Counted from the first letter of the stretch, positions 13,566 to 22,230 are shown. The stretch: DNA of 30,260 bases from Oscillospiraceae bacterium (GCA_900768105.1 CAAGBQ010000126.1:1-30260); one strand, 5' to 3'. Notes: generated from the sequence alone by a model not told the origin. Program-made: numbers and translations.

Positions 13566-16295
13566 TTATTCTGTTCTTAATGCTGCAACGGGGTCGCGGT
13601 TTGCCGCGCCCTTTGCGGGGATAAGCCCGCCGATAAGTGTAAGCACCACGCTTAACGCAACCAAAATTGCCGCGCCGCCCAAAGGCAAAACCGCATTGAC
13701 ATCAACGGAGCCGGTCAAGCTGTGGATTATTGCATTTCCGGGAATAAGGAGCAACAGAGTTATCCCTATGCCCATAAGACCGGAGCAAAGCCCGATAATA
13801 AATGTTTCCGCATTGAATACTTGAGAAATATTTTGCTTTGAGGCGCCGATTGCACGAAGAATACCAATTTCCTTGGTGCGTTCCAGCACGGAAATATATG
13901 TGATGATTCCTATCATAATAGAAGAAACCACAAGCGAAACCGCAACAAATGCAATAAGCACATAGGAAATCACGTTTAATATTGAAGTAACGGAGGACAT
14001 AAGAAGCCCTACATAGTCCGTATAGGTTATCTTGTTTTCTTCCGAAGCAGTTTTGTTATACTCCTCAATGCAATCGGAAATGGAATCCTTATCCTCAAAG
14101 GTATCGGCATATATGCTTATTGAGGACGGCGCATCAAGGCTTACAACACCGAAAGCGCTCATATTGTCGTCATAGCTTCCGGCAGAAATATATCCGTTAT
14201 AAATATCAAGCAGCGCTTCATCATCAAGCTGCCCTGCGGCAAGCATACCGTCAAGGGATTCCGCAAGCTGATTATCGGACATATCCGCGACGGACTGTGC
14301 GCCCTGCGGATTTGCCGCATACATCTGCGTAAGAATCGCACGGCTCATATTTGCCTTTTCCTCAATGGTCATATCCTCAAGATATGCTTTTGCGTCGGCA
14401 ATTTTTGCCTCATCGTCCGCCGGTGCAAACTGTGCGCCGTTTATTACATTGTGCTCGGTGTCTGCACGCTGTGCCTTAACTACCTCGGAACGGTCGGTGT
14501 ATGCAATAATATAATCCGTAAGCGCCTTTGTATAGCCAAACGGACTTGTCATCGGGTCATAATCCGCGCCGTCCGTGGAACGCACAACCCCGACAATTTT
14601 AAGCTGCAAGGCCGAATCCGCAAGCTTTTTCATTTCGTCCATATTACTTCCGATGCTCTCGTAATGTCCAAACTCGTTTTTTATATAGGTATCACATGCC
14701 GGAATCATATAGAGTTTTTTGCCGCAGATTTCTTCAAAGCTCCACTTCTTCTGCTCAACGCTTACATCCTCGCTTGCTTTGATTTTATCCATAATGTCCT
14801 TGTATTCTGCGGCAGGCAGCATACCAAGTTCATAAAGAGTAGATGCGGGAATTTCGTTGTTTTTGTTCACTACCAGAACGACCTCGTCATAGGCCGAAGG
14901 CCATTCCCCATAGATAACATCATAGCTTTCCTTAACCGCAGGGCTTATCAGCTCCCCGTTTTGCCCCGGCAGAAGCTCTTTAAAGTTGCTGTTTACAAAA
15001 GAGGAATACATTTGCGACATCATTCCCATATTGTTTGCCATAGATGCCCTTGAATCCTCAAGGGTGCTTCCGTCCGTATTGACAAACTCGCCGTTTGGGT
15101 CAAAAGTATATACGCCGAATTTTGTATCATAGGAATAAACTATTCCGTTTTCTCCTATATGCTCATGAATGGCACTGTTAGGGTTATCAAGATACTTTTT
15201 AAACTCCGTAAGATTGTTTTCCGTAAGGCTTGTTGTCATCGCAGAAGCCATGGCAATATCCCGCGGGTCGGAATAAACACCGTCCAGACCGTGAGAAGCT
15301 TCGCCGTCATCGTTTTCCGTATTGTTTTTCCCCATCGAAAGCACCGATGAAAGGTCAAAGGTTTGCGCATCAATGGTAATCGGGTACGATACCATTGTAT
15401 CTTTCTGAATATTTGTTATATAGTCGTTTACGCCGGTTGAAAGGGAAAGGATAAGCGCAATTCCGATTATTCCGATAGAACCCGCAAACGCCGTGAGCAG
15501 CGTTCTTGCCTTTTTGGTGCTCAAGTTGTTGAAAGAAAGCGCAAGAGAGGTCCAAAACGACATGGAGGATTTGCCCATATTTTTATGCTGCGGCGGGGCA
15601 AGCTTTTCTTCCTCGACCTCATAAGGCATTGTGTCGCCGGTGATTCTTCCGTCTTTAAGGCGGACTATTCTTGTAGCATATTGCTCCGCAAGCTCCGGAT
15701 TATGCGTTACCATAACCACAAGGCGGTCCTTGGCAACTTCCTTCAGCAAATCCATCACCTGAACGGAGGTTTCCGTATCAAGCGCACCCGTAGGCTCATC
15801 CGCAAGAAGAATATCCGGGTCGTTGACGAGGGCGCGGGCTATCGCCACGCGCTGCATCTGTCCGCCGGACATCTGGTTCGGCTTTTTATGGAGCTGATTA
15901 CCCAGCCCAACCCGCTCCAGCGCCTCCGTTGCTCTGCGGCGGCGCTCCTTTCTTGAAACACCGGAAATAGTCAGCGCAAGCTCGACATTTGAAAGCACGG
16001 TTTGGTGCGGGATAAGATTATAACTTTGAAAAACAAAGCCTATGGTATGATTGCGGTATGAATCCCAATCTCTGTCTTTATATTTTTTTGTGGAAATTCC
16101 ATTTATAACAAGGTCGCCGCTGTCATATCGGTCAAGCCCGCCGATTATGTTCAGCAGTGTTGTTTTTCCGCTTCCGCTTGGACCGAGTATTGCGACAAAT
16201 TCGTTGTCACGGAGATTAAGCGAAACTCCGTCAAGGGCAACCTGCGTAAGGTCACCTGTAACAAATTTCTTTTTTATATTCTGTATTTGCAGCAC
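13566..16295 (-). CDS. Fused ABC transporter ATP-binding protein/FtsX-type permease with large extracytoplasmic domain
   Basis: A 909-residue MacB-superfamily type VII ABC protein with ATPase and permease in one chain. ATPase: Walker A GPSGSGKTT (38-46), signature MSGGQMQRVAIARAL (142-156), Walker B DILLADEPTG (161-170). A first membrane helix (about 268-288, TAFAGSIGIIGIALILSLS) is followed by some 480 extracytoplasmic residues and then three helices (about 785-900) with the FtsX-family motif ERTKEIGILRAIGASK. This class usually moves force across the membrane rather than solute (mechanotransmission), or exports lipids or peptides; the substrate here is unknown. Start is GTG at 16295, with AAAGGAG 10 bases upstream. 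The gene has its own promoter and no partner gene, so it probably works as a homodimer. Confidence 0.92.
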   Translation of the reverse strand: MLQIQNIKKKFVTGDLTQVALDGVSLNLRDNEFVAILGPSGSGKTTLLNIIGGLDRYDSGDLVINGISTKKYKDRDWDSYRNHTIGFVFQSYNLIPHQTVLSNVELALTISGVSRKERRRRATEALERVGLGNQLHKKPNQMSGGQMQRVAIARALVNDPDILLADEPTGALDTETSVQVMDLLKEVAKDRLVVMVTHNPELAEQYATRIVRLKDGRITGDTMPYEVEEEKLAPPQHKNMGKSSMSFWTSLALSFNNLSTKKARTLLTAFAGSIGIIGIALILSLSTGVNDYITNIQKDTMVSYPITIDAQTFDLSSVLSMGKNNTENDDGEASHGLDGVYSDPRDIAMASAMTTSLTENNLTEFKKYLDNPNSAIHEHIGENGIVYSYDTKFGVYTFDPNGEFVNTDGSTLEDSRASMANNMGMMSQMYSSFVNSNFKELLPGQNGELISPAVKESYDVIYGEWPSAYDEVVLVVNKNNEIPASTLYELGMLPAAEYKDIMDKIKASEDVSVEQKKWSFEEICGKKLYMIPACDTYIKNEFGHYESIGSNMDEMKKLADSALQLKIVGVVRSTDGADYDPMTSPFGYTKALTDYIIAYTDRSEVVKAQRADTEHNVINGAQFAPADDEAKIADAKAYLEDMTIEEKANMSRAILTQMYAANPQGAQSVADMSDNQLAESLDGMLAAGQLDDEALLDIYNGYISAGSYDDNMSAFGVVSLDAPSSISIYADTFEDKDSISDCIEEYNKTASEENKITYTDYVGLLMSSVTSILNVISYVLIAFVAVSLVVSSIMIGIITYISVLERTKEIGILRAIGASKQNISQVFNAETFIIGLCSGLMGIGITLLLLIPGNAIIHSLTGSVDVNAVLPLGGAAILVALSVVLTLIGGLIPAKGAANRDPVAALRTE

Positions 16296-16333
16296 TGTGA
16301 GCCTTCTCCTTTGCTTTTTTGCGTATAAAATAT

Positions 16334-16363
16334 ATTATACTATTCCTGTGTAAAGCTTCGCAA
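16334..16363 (-). promoter_or_regulatory. Promoter of the ABC-transporter gene
   Basis: Minus strand: -35 TTGCGA (16363-16358, four of six), 18-base spacer, perfect -10 TATAAT (16339-16334). It lies 38 bases upstream of the GTG start. The rest of the 131-base gap (16364-16426) is A+T-rich with no clear terminator for the upstream gene. Confidence 0.7.
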
Positions 16364-16426
16364 AATTTTAGTGAAGAGAAAATGAATTTTCTATTAAATT
16401 TTGTTTCCTTTTCAACAATTGTTTCT

Positions 16427-16939
16427 TTATAAAACAAACTCGAACATAGAAACAATTACATTCCATGTTTTTTTATTCAATGTGCCGTCCCGTGTGCTTA
16501 TATTTCCCGCGCGCTGCACCTGTTTAAATGCTTCTGTGGTTGTGCCGCTGTTTGTTCCGTTTATTTCAACATCGTCATAACCGGAATACTTAACTGATAT
16601 TACATTTAACATAAGCTGTGCAAAATATACCGCCCATGTATGCTCGCCCGGTCTTGCGGAGCTTGCCTCATCGCTTATAAAAGGAGTAATTGGAAGCGGG
16701 GGCGTTATCCTGTCAATGCTGCTCCGTGTTTCATTCATAATATTTTTCCATGTTTGATAGTCCACATCCCCTGTCTGCTCCATACCCGTGTTCCTTTGGA
16801 ATGCTTTTACGGCGTTTGTGGTTTCGATTCCAAAAATTCCGTCTTCTTTTATTTCCGGAATATCACTTCCGTTTTTATGAAGGGTGCGAAGCGCCCTTTG
16901 AATCTGCCTTACGCTTTCCGTACGCTCGTTTTCGTCCAT
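16427..16939 (-). CDS. Small protein with peptidoglycan-binding-like domains
   Basis: A 170-residue protein with no signal peptide. Residues about 6-68 match the three-helix PG_binding_1 fold: VRQIQRALRTLHKNG, DGIFGIETTNAVKAFQRNTG and DYQTWKNIM. The second half (about 95-168) repeats the pattern in degenerate form: YFAQLMLNVIS, GTTTEAFKQVQRAGN and DGTLNKKTWNVIVS. A proline-rich linker (RITPPLPITPF) joins them. It is the last of three genes after ftsZ, 15 bases after the SpoIID-like gene, with GGAGG only 4 bases before its ATG. It resembles the C-terminal part of the neighbouring protein and may have split from it. A role at spore or wall peptidoglycan is inference. Confidence 0.82.
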   Translation of the reverse strand: MDENERTESVRQIQRALRTLHKNGSDIPEIKEDGIFGIETTNAVKAFQRNTGMEQTGDVDYQTWKNIMNETRSSIDRITPPLPITPFISDEASSARPGEHTWAVYFAQLMLNVISVKYSGYDDVEINGTNSGTTTEAFKQVQRAGNISTRDGTLNKKTWNVIVSMFEFVL

Positions 16940-16954
16940 GCTGCCTCCGTTTTG

Positions 16955-18103
16955 TCACTGTGCCGAAAGGGTATATCCCGGATATTGCCCTACATTCGGC
17001 ACAGAAACCGTTTCGTTAAAATATTTCTGCGGAACCGTTCGCACAATTCCGCGGTACGCATCATAAAGTGCGCCCCATGTTTCGCGGCCTACTATCCCGT
17101 CCGCCGCAATTCCGTAAACGCGCTGAAAATTTGTTACCTGTTCACGGGTCTCTTCTCCATAGCGGCCGGTTATCGGCACCTCGTCCACCTGGTTATAAAA
17201 TTTTGCAATTACATTTATAAAATACTGCAAAAGCGTCACAAGCTCTCCGCTGCTGCCCAGTGCAAGTGGTTCAATAAACTGGTTGGGTATATCGGAAAGC
17301 AGCTCGCCCTCTCCGTAAAGCTCCGCAAGGCGCTTTACGGAGGAATATATAAACGATATTTTATACCATGTGGCTTCGCCCACTATTCCGTCCGGAGTAA
17401 GATTAAAAACCCTCTGGAACGCTTTTACCGCATCCTCGGTATTTTCTCCGTATATCCCGTCAACAGGATATACCCGCGGGATTGCCGGATAATTTTGTCC
17501 TATGCGGTTTAACATTCTCTGCACAGTTTCAACATAGTGTCCGCGGCTTCCGATTTTAAGCGGCTCGCTTTGAAAGGATTCTGTATACGGAAGTATCGGC
17601 GCCGCTTTTATATCAATATCATTTCCGTAATAATACTGCAAAATTTCATACGGCGTATACCCTCTGTTGGCAAGATCAACCGTACCCCATTGCGAAAGCC
17701 CCGGGCAGGTTACCGTGGTTCCGTTGCAATATTCGGTGTAATACGGATTAAAGTACCCCTGTTCAGTAACATAGCGGTTAAAAATCTCGTCAACAATCTC
17801 GCTTATATTTTCAAAAATGTTTCTTCCCTTGATGAATTTCTGGTCATAGCTTGTAGAAGATGTTATGTCAAAAGGATATCCCCTGCTGCGGTACCATTCG
17901 GTATAGATTCTGTTCAGCGCAAATGTAACCTGCGCATAGATGTTCGCCCGAATGGCATTTTCCGGCCAAGTCGGATAAATCTCGCTTGAAGCGACATTTT
18001 TTATATATTCCGGAAAGGAAACCGTAACATTTTCCGCATTGGAATCCGGCGGACCGAGATGCACCGTTATAAACTCCGGAACGGCAACATAGCCTTTTAC
18101 CAT
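16955..18103 (-). CDS. SpoIID-like protein with two peptidoglycan-binding domains
   Basis: A 382-residue protein. Residues 9-165 resemble the SpoIID/LytB lytic-transglycosylase domain: IKNVASSEIYPTWPENAIRA (34-53) aligns with the segment that carries SpoIID's essential Glu, here E41, and GLSQWGTVDLANRGYTPYEI (135-154) with its C-terminal GxSQyGa motif. Residues 182-248 and 280-347 are PG_binding_1 domains (DGIYGENTEDAVKAFQRVFN; GRYGEETREQVTNFQRVYG). There is no signal peptide, unlike septal SpoIID, so it may act from the mother-cell cytoplasm on the spore, or leave by another route. Its ATG overlaps the upstream stop (TGATG), so translation is coupled. The architecture recurs in Clostridia, to my knowledge without an assigned function. 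Confidence 0.82.
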   Translation of the reverse strand: MVKGYVAVPEFITVHLGPPDSNAENVTVSFPEYIKNVASSEIYPTWPENAIRANIYAQVTFALNRIYTEWYRSRGYPFDITSSTSYDQKFIKGRNIFENISEIVDEIFNRYVTEQGYFNPYYTEYCNGTTVTCPGLSQWGTVDLANRGYTPYEILQYYYGNDIDIKAAPILPYTESFQSEPLKIGSRGHYVETVQRMLNRIGQNYPAIPRVYPVDGIYGENTEDAVKAFQRVFNLTPDGIVGEATWYKISFIYSSVKRLAELYGEGELLSDIPNQFIEPLALGSSGELVTLLQYFINVIAKFYNQVDEVPITGRYGEETREQVTNFQRVYGIAADGIVGRETWGALYDAYRGIVRTVPQKYFNETVSVPNVGQYPGYTLSAQ

Positions 18104-18774
18104 CAGTCAGCGCCTCCTCCCAAATATTCCGGCTGCGGAACAAGGTTAAGCTCCAAAATCGAGGTTTGACCTCCGAAAACATCCACGGGATATTTATCTA
18201 TGGGAAAATATCCGTTTTTGCGTGCACTTACATAGTATGTGGTGAATGTATCTCCCTTTTCGTCCGGTTCGCACGAAAGGTCGCGGTTCACCGTTTCAAC
18301 GGTTATCGGTTCGGTCCTTCCGCTACTGTCCGTAACAAGGATTCCCACAAGCTCCTGCCGTCCTCCGCCGTCGTTTATGTCCTCCCTGTCGATAATAACT
18401 CTTACTCCGCCAAGAGGATACGCATCCCTGCCGGAATTTGTCGTTACTATAATTTGTCCAAGGTCATTTTCGGGATTTATTCCCGTTTCTCCGTCGGTAA
18501 CATGGGCATAATCCTCCGGCGGATGAAATTCCGTTTTATCCGGCATTACATCTTCTTCCGTAGGAAGATTTTCAAGCGCCCTTTCCGCCGCTTCCTGCGC
18601 AGCGGCGTTTTGCCGTGCAAGCTTTTCTTCAAGGGCGTCATCCTCTTCCGCCGCGGCGGGCGCTCCCGTCCCTTCCAAATGCGGTGCGCTGGCATATGCG
18701 CGCCGCATTTCTTCTTCATACCGCGCCATCATACTGCTGAAATCCGAATATTTCTCACTATAAATAATAAGCAC
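18103..18774 (-). CDS. Protein with transthyretin-like (prealbumin/carboxypeptidase-regulatory) domain, unknown function
   Basis: A 223-residue protein from GTG 18774 (228 from an in-frame TTG at 18789). I prefer the GTG because AGAGG stands 7 bases before it, while the TTG has no ribosome binding site. Residues about 30-75 are Ala/Glu-rich and helical (LEEKLARQNAAAQEAAERAL). Residues about 100-215 are beta-rich: LGQIIVTTNSGRDAYPLGGV, VRVIID, LVTDSSGRTEPITVETVN, YYVSARKNGYFPID and a final ILELNLVP, the pattern of prealbumin-like folds that repeat 'processed, no-gap' strands in surface adhesins. No signal peptide is seen. It is coupled to the SpoIID-like gene by TGATG overlap and probably forms a complex with it (inference). 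Confidence 0.72.
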   Translation of the reverse strand: MLIIYSEKYSDFSSMMARYEEEMRRAYASAPHLEGTGAPAAAEEDDALEEKLARQNAAAQEAAERALENLPTEEDVMPDKTEFHPPEDYAHVTDGETGINPENDLGQIIVTTNSGRDAYPLGGVRVIIDREDINDGGGRQELVGILVTDSSGRTEPITVETVNRDLSCEPDEKGDTFTTYYVSARKNGYFPIDKYPVDVFGGQTSILELNLVPQPEYLGGGAD

Positions 18775-18831
18775 CTTCTTTCCTCTCAAAATTTTATGAA
18801 GAAAAAAGGCGCCATATTCGTTTTATACAGC

Positions 18832-18866
18832 AAAACAGCCCTCGGAAAGGCTCCAAAGGCTGTTTT
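18832..18866 (-). terminator. Possible terminator after ftsZ
   Basis: AAAACAGCC (18832-18840) pairs with GGCTGTTTT (18858-18866), 17-base loop with some internal pairing. On the minus strand it ends GGCTGTTTTGC, a short T-tract, 15 bases after the ftsZ stop. No good promoter was found between it and the next gene, so read-through into the three downstream genes is possible. Confidence 0.6.
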
Positions 18867-18881
18867 ATCAATCGGTTAAAA

Positions 18882-19973
18882 TTATTTTCTGGGGCTGTTA
18901 AAAAGCTGCATAAGATCCTCGTCAAGAAAGCTGGGTTCCGGCTCTCTGTTGTCGTCACTGTCGAAATTATACTTAATAAAATCCGGCATAGAGGAATCGG
19001 AGGACTTTTTGCTGTCGTCAAATCCTGTTGCAATAACGGTAACGGACATTTCATCACTGAAATTCGGGTCAAGCGCCACACCGAATATAAGGTTTACATC
19101 GGGCGAGCTGGCGTCATGTACCATGGTGGTTGCCGCATCAATTTCATCAAGGCTTATATCTGCGGAAGCGGTGATGTTGATAATAACACGATGTGCACCG
19201 TTTATAGAGGTTTCAAGCAGCGGACTGGAAATTGCCATCTTTGTTGCCTTTTCCGCCTTGTCCTCGCCGGAGGCATGTCCCACGCCCATATGTGCAACGC
19301 CGGCATCGCGCATAATGGAACAAATGTCCGCAAAGTCAAGGTTAATAAGTCCGTCAACGGTAATAAGGTCACTTATGCTCTGTACGCCCTGACGAAGAAC
19401 ATCATCGGCAGCCGCAAAAGCATTGAGGAAGGTGATTTTTGTTTCGGAAATCGCTTTTAATCTTTCGTTCGGAATTACAATAAGGGAATCCACATGTTCC
19501 CTCAAAGCAAGAATGCCGCTTTCTGCCTGTTCCATTCTGTGTTTGCCCTCAAAAGCAAAGGGCTTTGTAACAATTCCTACGGTAAGTGCGCCGATTTCGC
19601 GGCTTACCTCCGCAACGATTGCCGCCGCGCCGGTTCCTGTGCCGCCGCCCATACCCGCGGTGATGAATACCATCTGTGCACCTTTAAGAGCATTTGCAAT
19701 TTCGTCACGGCTTTCTTCGCCCGCTCTTTGACCTACGGAGGGATCGCCGCCTGCGCCGCGGCCCTTGGTAAGCTTTTCGCCGATGGCGATTTTCTGTGTT
19801 GCTTTTGAAGAAACAAGTGCCTGTTTATCTGTATTTATAGAAATAAATTCAACGCTTGAAAGGTCAGAATTTACCATATGGTTAACCGCGTTTCCGCCGC
19901 CGCCGCCAACGCCGACAACTTTAATAGTAACAACGCGACCGGTATCATTATCCATGTCAAAATTCATCTGCAT
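18882..19973 (-). CDS. ftsZ: Cell division protein FtsZ
   Basis: FtsZ is the tubulin-like GTPase that forms the Z-ring. The 363-residue protein has the N-terminal GVGGGGGNAVNHM loop (21-33), the tubulin signature GGGTGTGAA (109-117), the T5/T6 region PNERL and the T7 synergy-loop motif NLDFADI with the catalytic Asp. After the GTPase and C-terminal domains (to about 318) comes an acidic linker and a terminal PSFLDEDLMQLF segment in the position of the conserved tail peptide that binds partners. The ATG at 19973 has GGAGG 10 bases upstream. It is separated from ftsQ by a terminator and 224 bases, so it has its own transcription start. Confidence 0.98.
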   Translation of the reverse strand: MQMNFDMDNDTGRVVTIKVVGVGGGGGNAVNHMVNSDLSSVEFISINTDKQALVSSKATQKIAIGEKLTKGRGAGGDPSVGQRAGEESRDEIANALKGAQMVFITAGMGGGTGTGAAAIVAEVSREIGALTVGIVTKPFAFEGKHRMEQAESGILALREHVDSLIVIPNERLKAISETKITFLNAFAAADDVLRQGVQSISDLITVDGLINLDFADICSIMRDAGVAHMGVGHASGEDKAEKATKMAISSPLLETSINGAHRVIINITASADISLDEIDAATTMVHDASSPDVNLIFGVALDPNFSDEMSVTVIATGFDDSKKSSDSSMPDFIKYNFDSDDNREPEPSFLDEDLMQLFNSPRK

Positions 19974-20027
19974 TTATTTTAAGCCTCCGTTTGTGCTCTA
20001 TATTTAATATAGAATAAACCTAATATA

Positions 20028-20056
20028 AGATTAACAGATTTTAAGCTTTATTGCAA
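20028..20056 (-). promoter_or_regulatory. Weak candidate promoter for ftsZ
   Basis: Minus strand: TTGCAA (20056-20051), 17-base spacer, TAATCT (20033-20028). The -10 matches only three of six bases; the surrounding 19990-20100 region is A+T-rich and offers other weak candidates. A promoter must exist here because a terminator precedes the gene, but its place is uncertain. Confidence 0.3.
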
Positions 20057-20154
20057 GACATATTATTGCTTTTTACAAAATTTTATAGAAGTTTTTTGCT
20101 ATGACTGCCTCGCGGCGGCATTTTAAGCGCGGATAAAGCTCCGTGCTCAAAAGC

Positions 20155-20188
20155 AAAAAAGCCGTGCTCATTTGAGCACGGCTTTTTC
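20155..20188. terminator. Bidirectional intrinsic terminator between ftsQ and ftsZ
   Basis: GCCGTGCTCA (20161-20170) pairs with TGAGCACGGC (20173-20182). Poly-A precedes and poly-T follows it on both strands (minus: GGCTTTTTTGC). It lies 16 bases after the ftsQ stop and should end the dcw transcript there. A direct copy of CCGTGCTCA at 20141-20149 could form an alternative pairing. Confidence 0.9.
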
Positions 20189-20197
20189 ATCGCATAA

Positions 20198-21049
20198 TCA
20201 TTCTTCATCCTCATCCGCAAAGCCGCTGCCAACTGTTTTTTGCAGTGAATCCCAAGGCGAAATTGTCATTTCCTTTGTCATAACCCTGCCCGCGGTAGAT
20301 GCGTCGACAAGATAGAACCCGTTTTTCGGAAGCTTTTCGGTAATTACTTCATTTACAAATTGCAGCTTATATTCAAGCTCCAGTTCGTTTCCAAGCACCA
20401 CTTTTATTCTGTCGCTGCAGACCATTACAATTTCAAGTGTATCCGTAAGGTCGATAAAATCGTAATTCTTCATCTCAAATTTCTGCATTGCGTCCATAAC
20501 CGTATTAAGCAGCACAAGGCGCTTTGCATCGTCCTCGTTATTGCTGACCGTGCTTATTCCGCGAACAATTATCATCCCGTATGGCACTTCCTCAAGCCCG
20601 CGTTCAAGCACCTTGCCCTTGGAGCTTATAAGCGTATAGCCGTCCGCCTCCTCCAAAACCGCAAACGGTTTTGCTTCTGTAATGGTTATGGTAACGGCAT
20701 TCGGAAAATTGCGTTTTACCTGTGCCTCCTCTATATAACTGTATACGGAATACAGCTTATCGGAGGCATAGGCGGTATCTACCTCAAAAAGGTTTTGACC
20801 TTTCGTAATTCCGGAGGTGGAAATAATGTCCCTTTCGGGATAAAGCGTATTTCCGACCACATTTATCCTATCTACATTAAAAAGCATGGTAAGGCAAAGA
20901 TAAATTGCCCCCGCAATTATAAATGCGGACAGCACAATATAAAACGGCGTCATTTTACGGTTTCTGCCGCGGCGGCGCTGCTTTTTCTTTCCTGCGGATG
21001 GTTCTTCCGCAGGCTGCCTTTTCTCCTTTTTAAGTATTTTAAACTTCAT
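20198..21049 (-). CDS. ftsQ: Cell division protein FtsQ/DivIB
   Basis: FtsQ/DivIB is the bitopic divisome protein that links FtsL/DivIC to the septal synthase. The 283 residues comprise a basic cytoplasmic tail (1-34, KKKQRRRGRNRK), one membrane helix (about 35-57), a POTRA domain (58-128: DRINVVGNTLYPERDIIS, AQVKRNFPNAVTITITEAKP) and a beta domain (129-260) with an acidic tail DEDEE. These features match Firmicutes DivIB. It follows murG by 21 bases and is the last gene before the terminator at 20155-20188. Confidence 0.94.
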   Translation of the reverse strand: MKFKILKKEKRQPAEEPSAGKKKQRRRGRNRKMTPFYIVLSAFIIAGAIYLCLTMLFNVDRINVVGNTLYPERDIISTSGITKGQNLFEVDTAYASDKLYSVYSYIEEAQVKRNFPNAVTITITEAKPFAVLEEADGYTLISSKGKVLERGLEEVPYGMIIVRGISTVSNNEDDAKRLVLLNTVMDAMQKFEMKNYDFIDLTDTLEIVMVCSDRIKVVLGNELELEYKLQFVNEVITEKLPKNGFYLVDASTAGRVMTKEMTISPWDSLQKTVGSGFADEDEE

Positions 21050-21070
21050 TTTCTGCCCTCTCGGTGCTTG

Positions 21071-22195
21071 TTATCTTTGATAAAGCTCAAGTATCTCCCT
21101 GCGGATGCGTTCATTTGCATCCACAACGGCAAGCGCTTTTGCGTTTGCCGAAAGGCGCGCGATTTCCGCCGGATTGTCGGTAAGCTTCTTTACCGCTTCG
21201 CAAAGCGCTTCTCCCGTCAGGTCCTTTTCTTCAATTACGACGGCTGCGCCATGATTTGCAAGCACCATTGCATTATGGTACTGGTGATTTTCCGCAACAT
21301 TCGGCGAAGGGATAAGCACCGACGCCTTCCCTGCGGCTCTTATCTCCGCAAGGGTGATTGCCCCGCAGCGGGATATTACCAAATCCGCCGCAGCAAGACA
21401 ACGCGGCATATCGTTTATATACTCCCGAATTATAAGATTATTATGTTTTTCGGCGTCAATTCCCTTTTCTTTAAGCAGGTCAAAATAATATGACGGACCG
21501 TAATAAGAACCGGAGCCGTGGATATGCACAAAATCCCTTTCTTTAAGATGCCACGCCATAAGCTCTGCCACCGCTTCATTAAGGCGCTGTGCCCCAAGGC
21601 TTCCGCCAAAGGAAAGCAAGCATATTCTCTCGCCAACATTGTAAAAGTCGCGGGCGGCTTTCCTGTCCTCGGTAAAAATCTCCTGCCGAACAGGATTGCC
21701 GGTAACGACATATTCCTTATCTGTGGGAAGGTACTTTTTGCTTTCTTCTACATCAAGCAAAATTTTATCCACATACTTTGCAAGGAGCTTTGTGGTAACT
21801 CCGGGCAAAGCATTATTTTCCATCGCAATGGTTTTATAGCCCATAAGGGCTGCTTTTCTCACCACCGGACCGCTTACATATCCGCCACAGCCCATAACAA
21901 TATCCGGCTTAAAGTCATTGATTATCTTTTTTGCTCTCGCAGAGCTTCCTGCAAGGTACCAAAGCGCTTTTATGTTATTTTTTATGTTGCGCGGACTCAA
22001 ATGGCGCTGTATCCCAAGCACCCGAATCGGCTCGAAAGCATAGCCCGCTTTCGGCACGATTTTTGCTTCCATCCCGTTTGGATTGCCCGCAAAAAGCACC
22101 TCTGTTTCCGGATCCTTTTCTTTCAGATAATTTGCAATGGCTATCGCCGGATTTATATGGCCGGCGGTACCGCCGCACGCAAAAAGAATTTTCAT
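21071..22195 (-). CDS. murG: UDP-GlcNAc:lipid I N-acetylglucosaminyltransferase MurG
   Basis: MurG adds GlcNAc to lipid I to give lipid II on the inner membrane face. The 374-residue GT-B enzyme starts MKILFACGGTAGHINPAIAI with the glycine-rich donor/acceptor loop GGTAGH (8-13); further motifs are GGYVSGP, the second loop FGGSLGAQRLN, SRCGAITLAEI and PSPNVAENHQYHNA, all MurG hallmarks. I chose ATG 22195 because GAAAGGAAG lies 6-7 bases upstream and the protein then begins as in homologues; an in-frame TTG at 22234 overlapping the ftsW stop would add 13 atypical residues. It sits between ftsW and ftsQ. Confidence 0.97.
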   Translation of the reverse strand: MKILFACGGTAGHINPAIAIANYLKEKDPETEVLFAGNPNGMEAKIVPKAGYAFEPIRVLGIQRHLSPRNIKNNIKALWYLAGSSARAKKIINDFKPDIVMGCGGYVSGPVVRKAALMGYKTIAMENNALPGVTTKLLAKYVDKILLDVEESKKYLPTDKEYVVTGNPVRQEIFTEDRKAARDFYNVGERICLLSFGGSLGAQRLNEAVAELMAWHLKERDFVHIHGSGSYYGPSYYFDLLKEKGIDAEKHNNLIIREYINDMPRCLAAADLVISRCGAITLAEIRAAGKASVLIPSPNVAENHQYHNAMVLANHGAAVVIEEKDLTGEALCEAVKKLTDNPAEIARLSANAKALAVVDANERIRREILELYQR

Positions 22196-22230
22196 AAAAA
22201 AGCTTCCTTTCTTAATTAAGAAGGCGGCGG

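Noticed and set aside
16364..16426. A terminator after the small peptidoglycan-binding gene
   Set aside because: Only weak A+T-rich pairing was found, without a G+C stem.
20360..21493. A 377-codon plus-strand open frame opposite ftsQ and murG
   Set aside because: It spans two conserved genes and their junction, and shows no recognisable domain.
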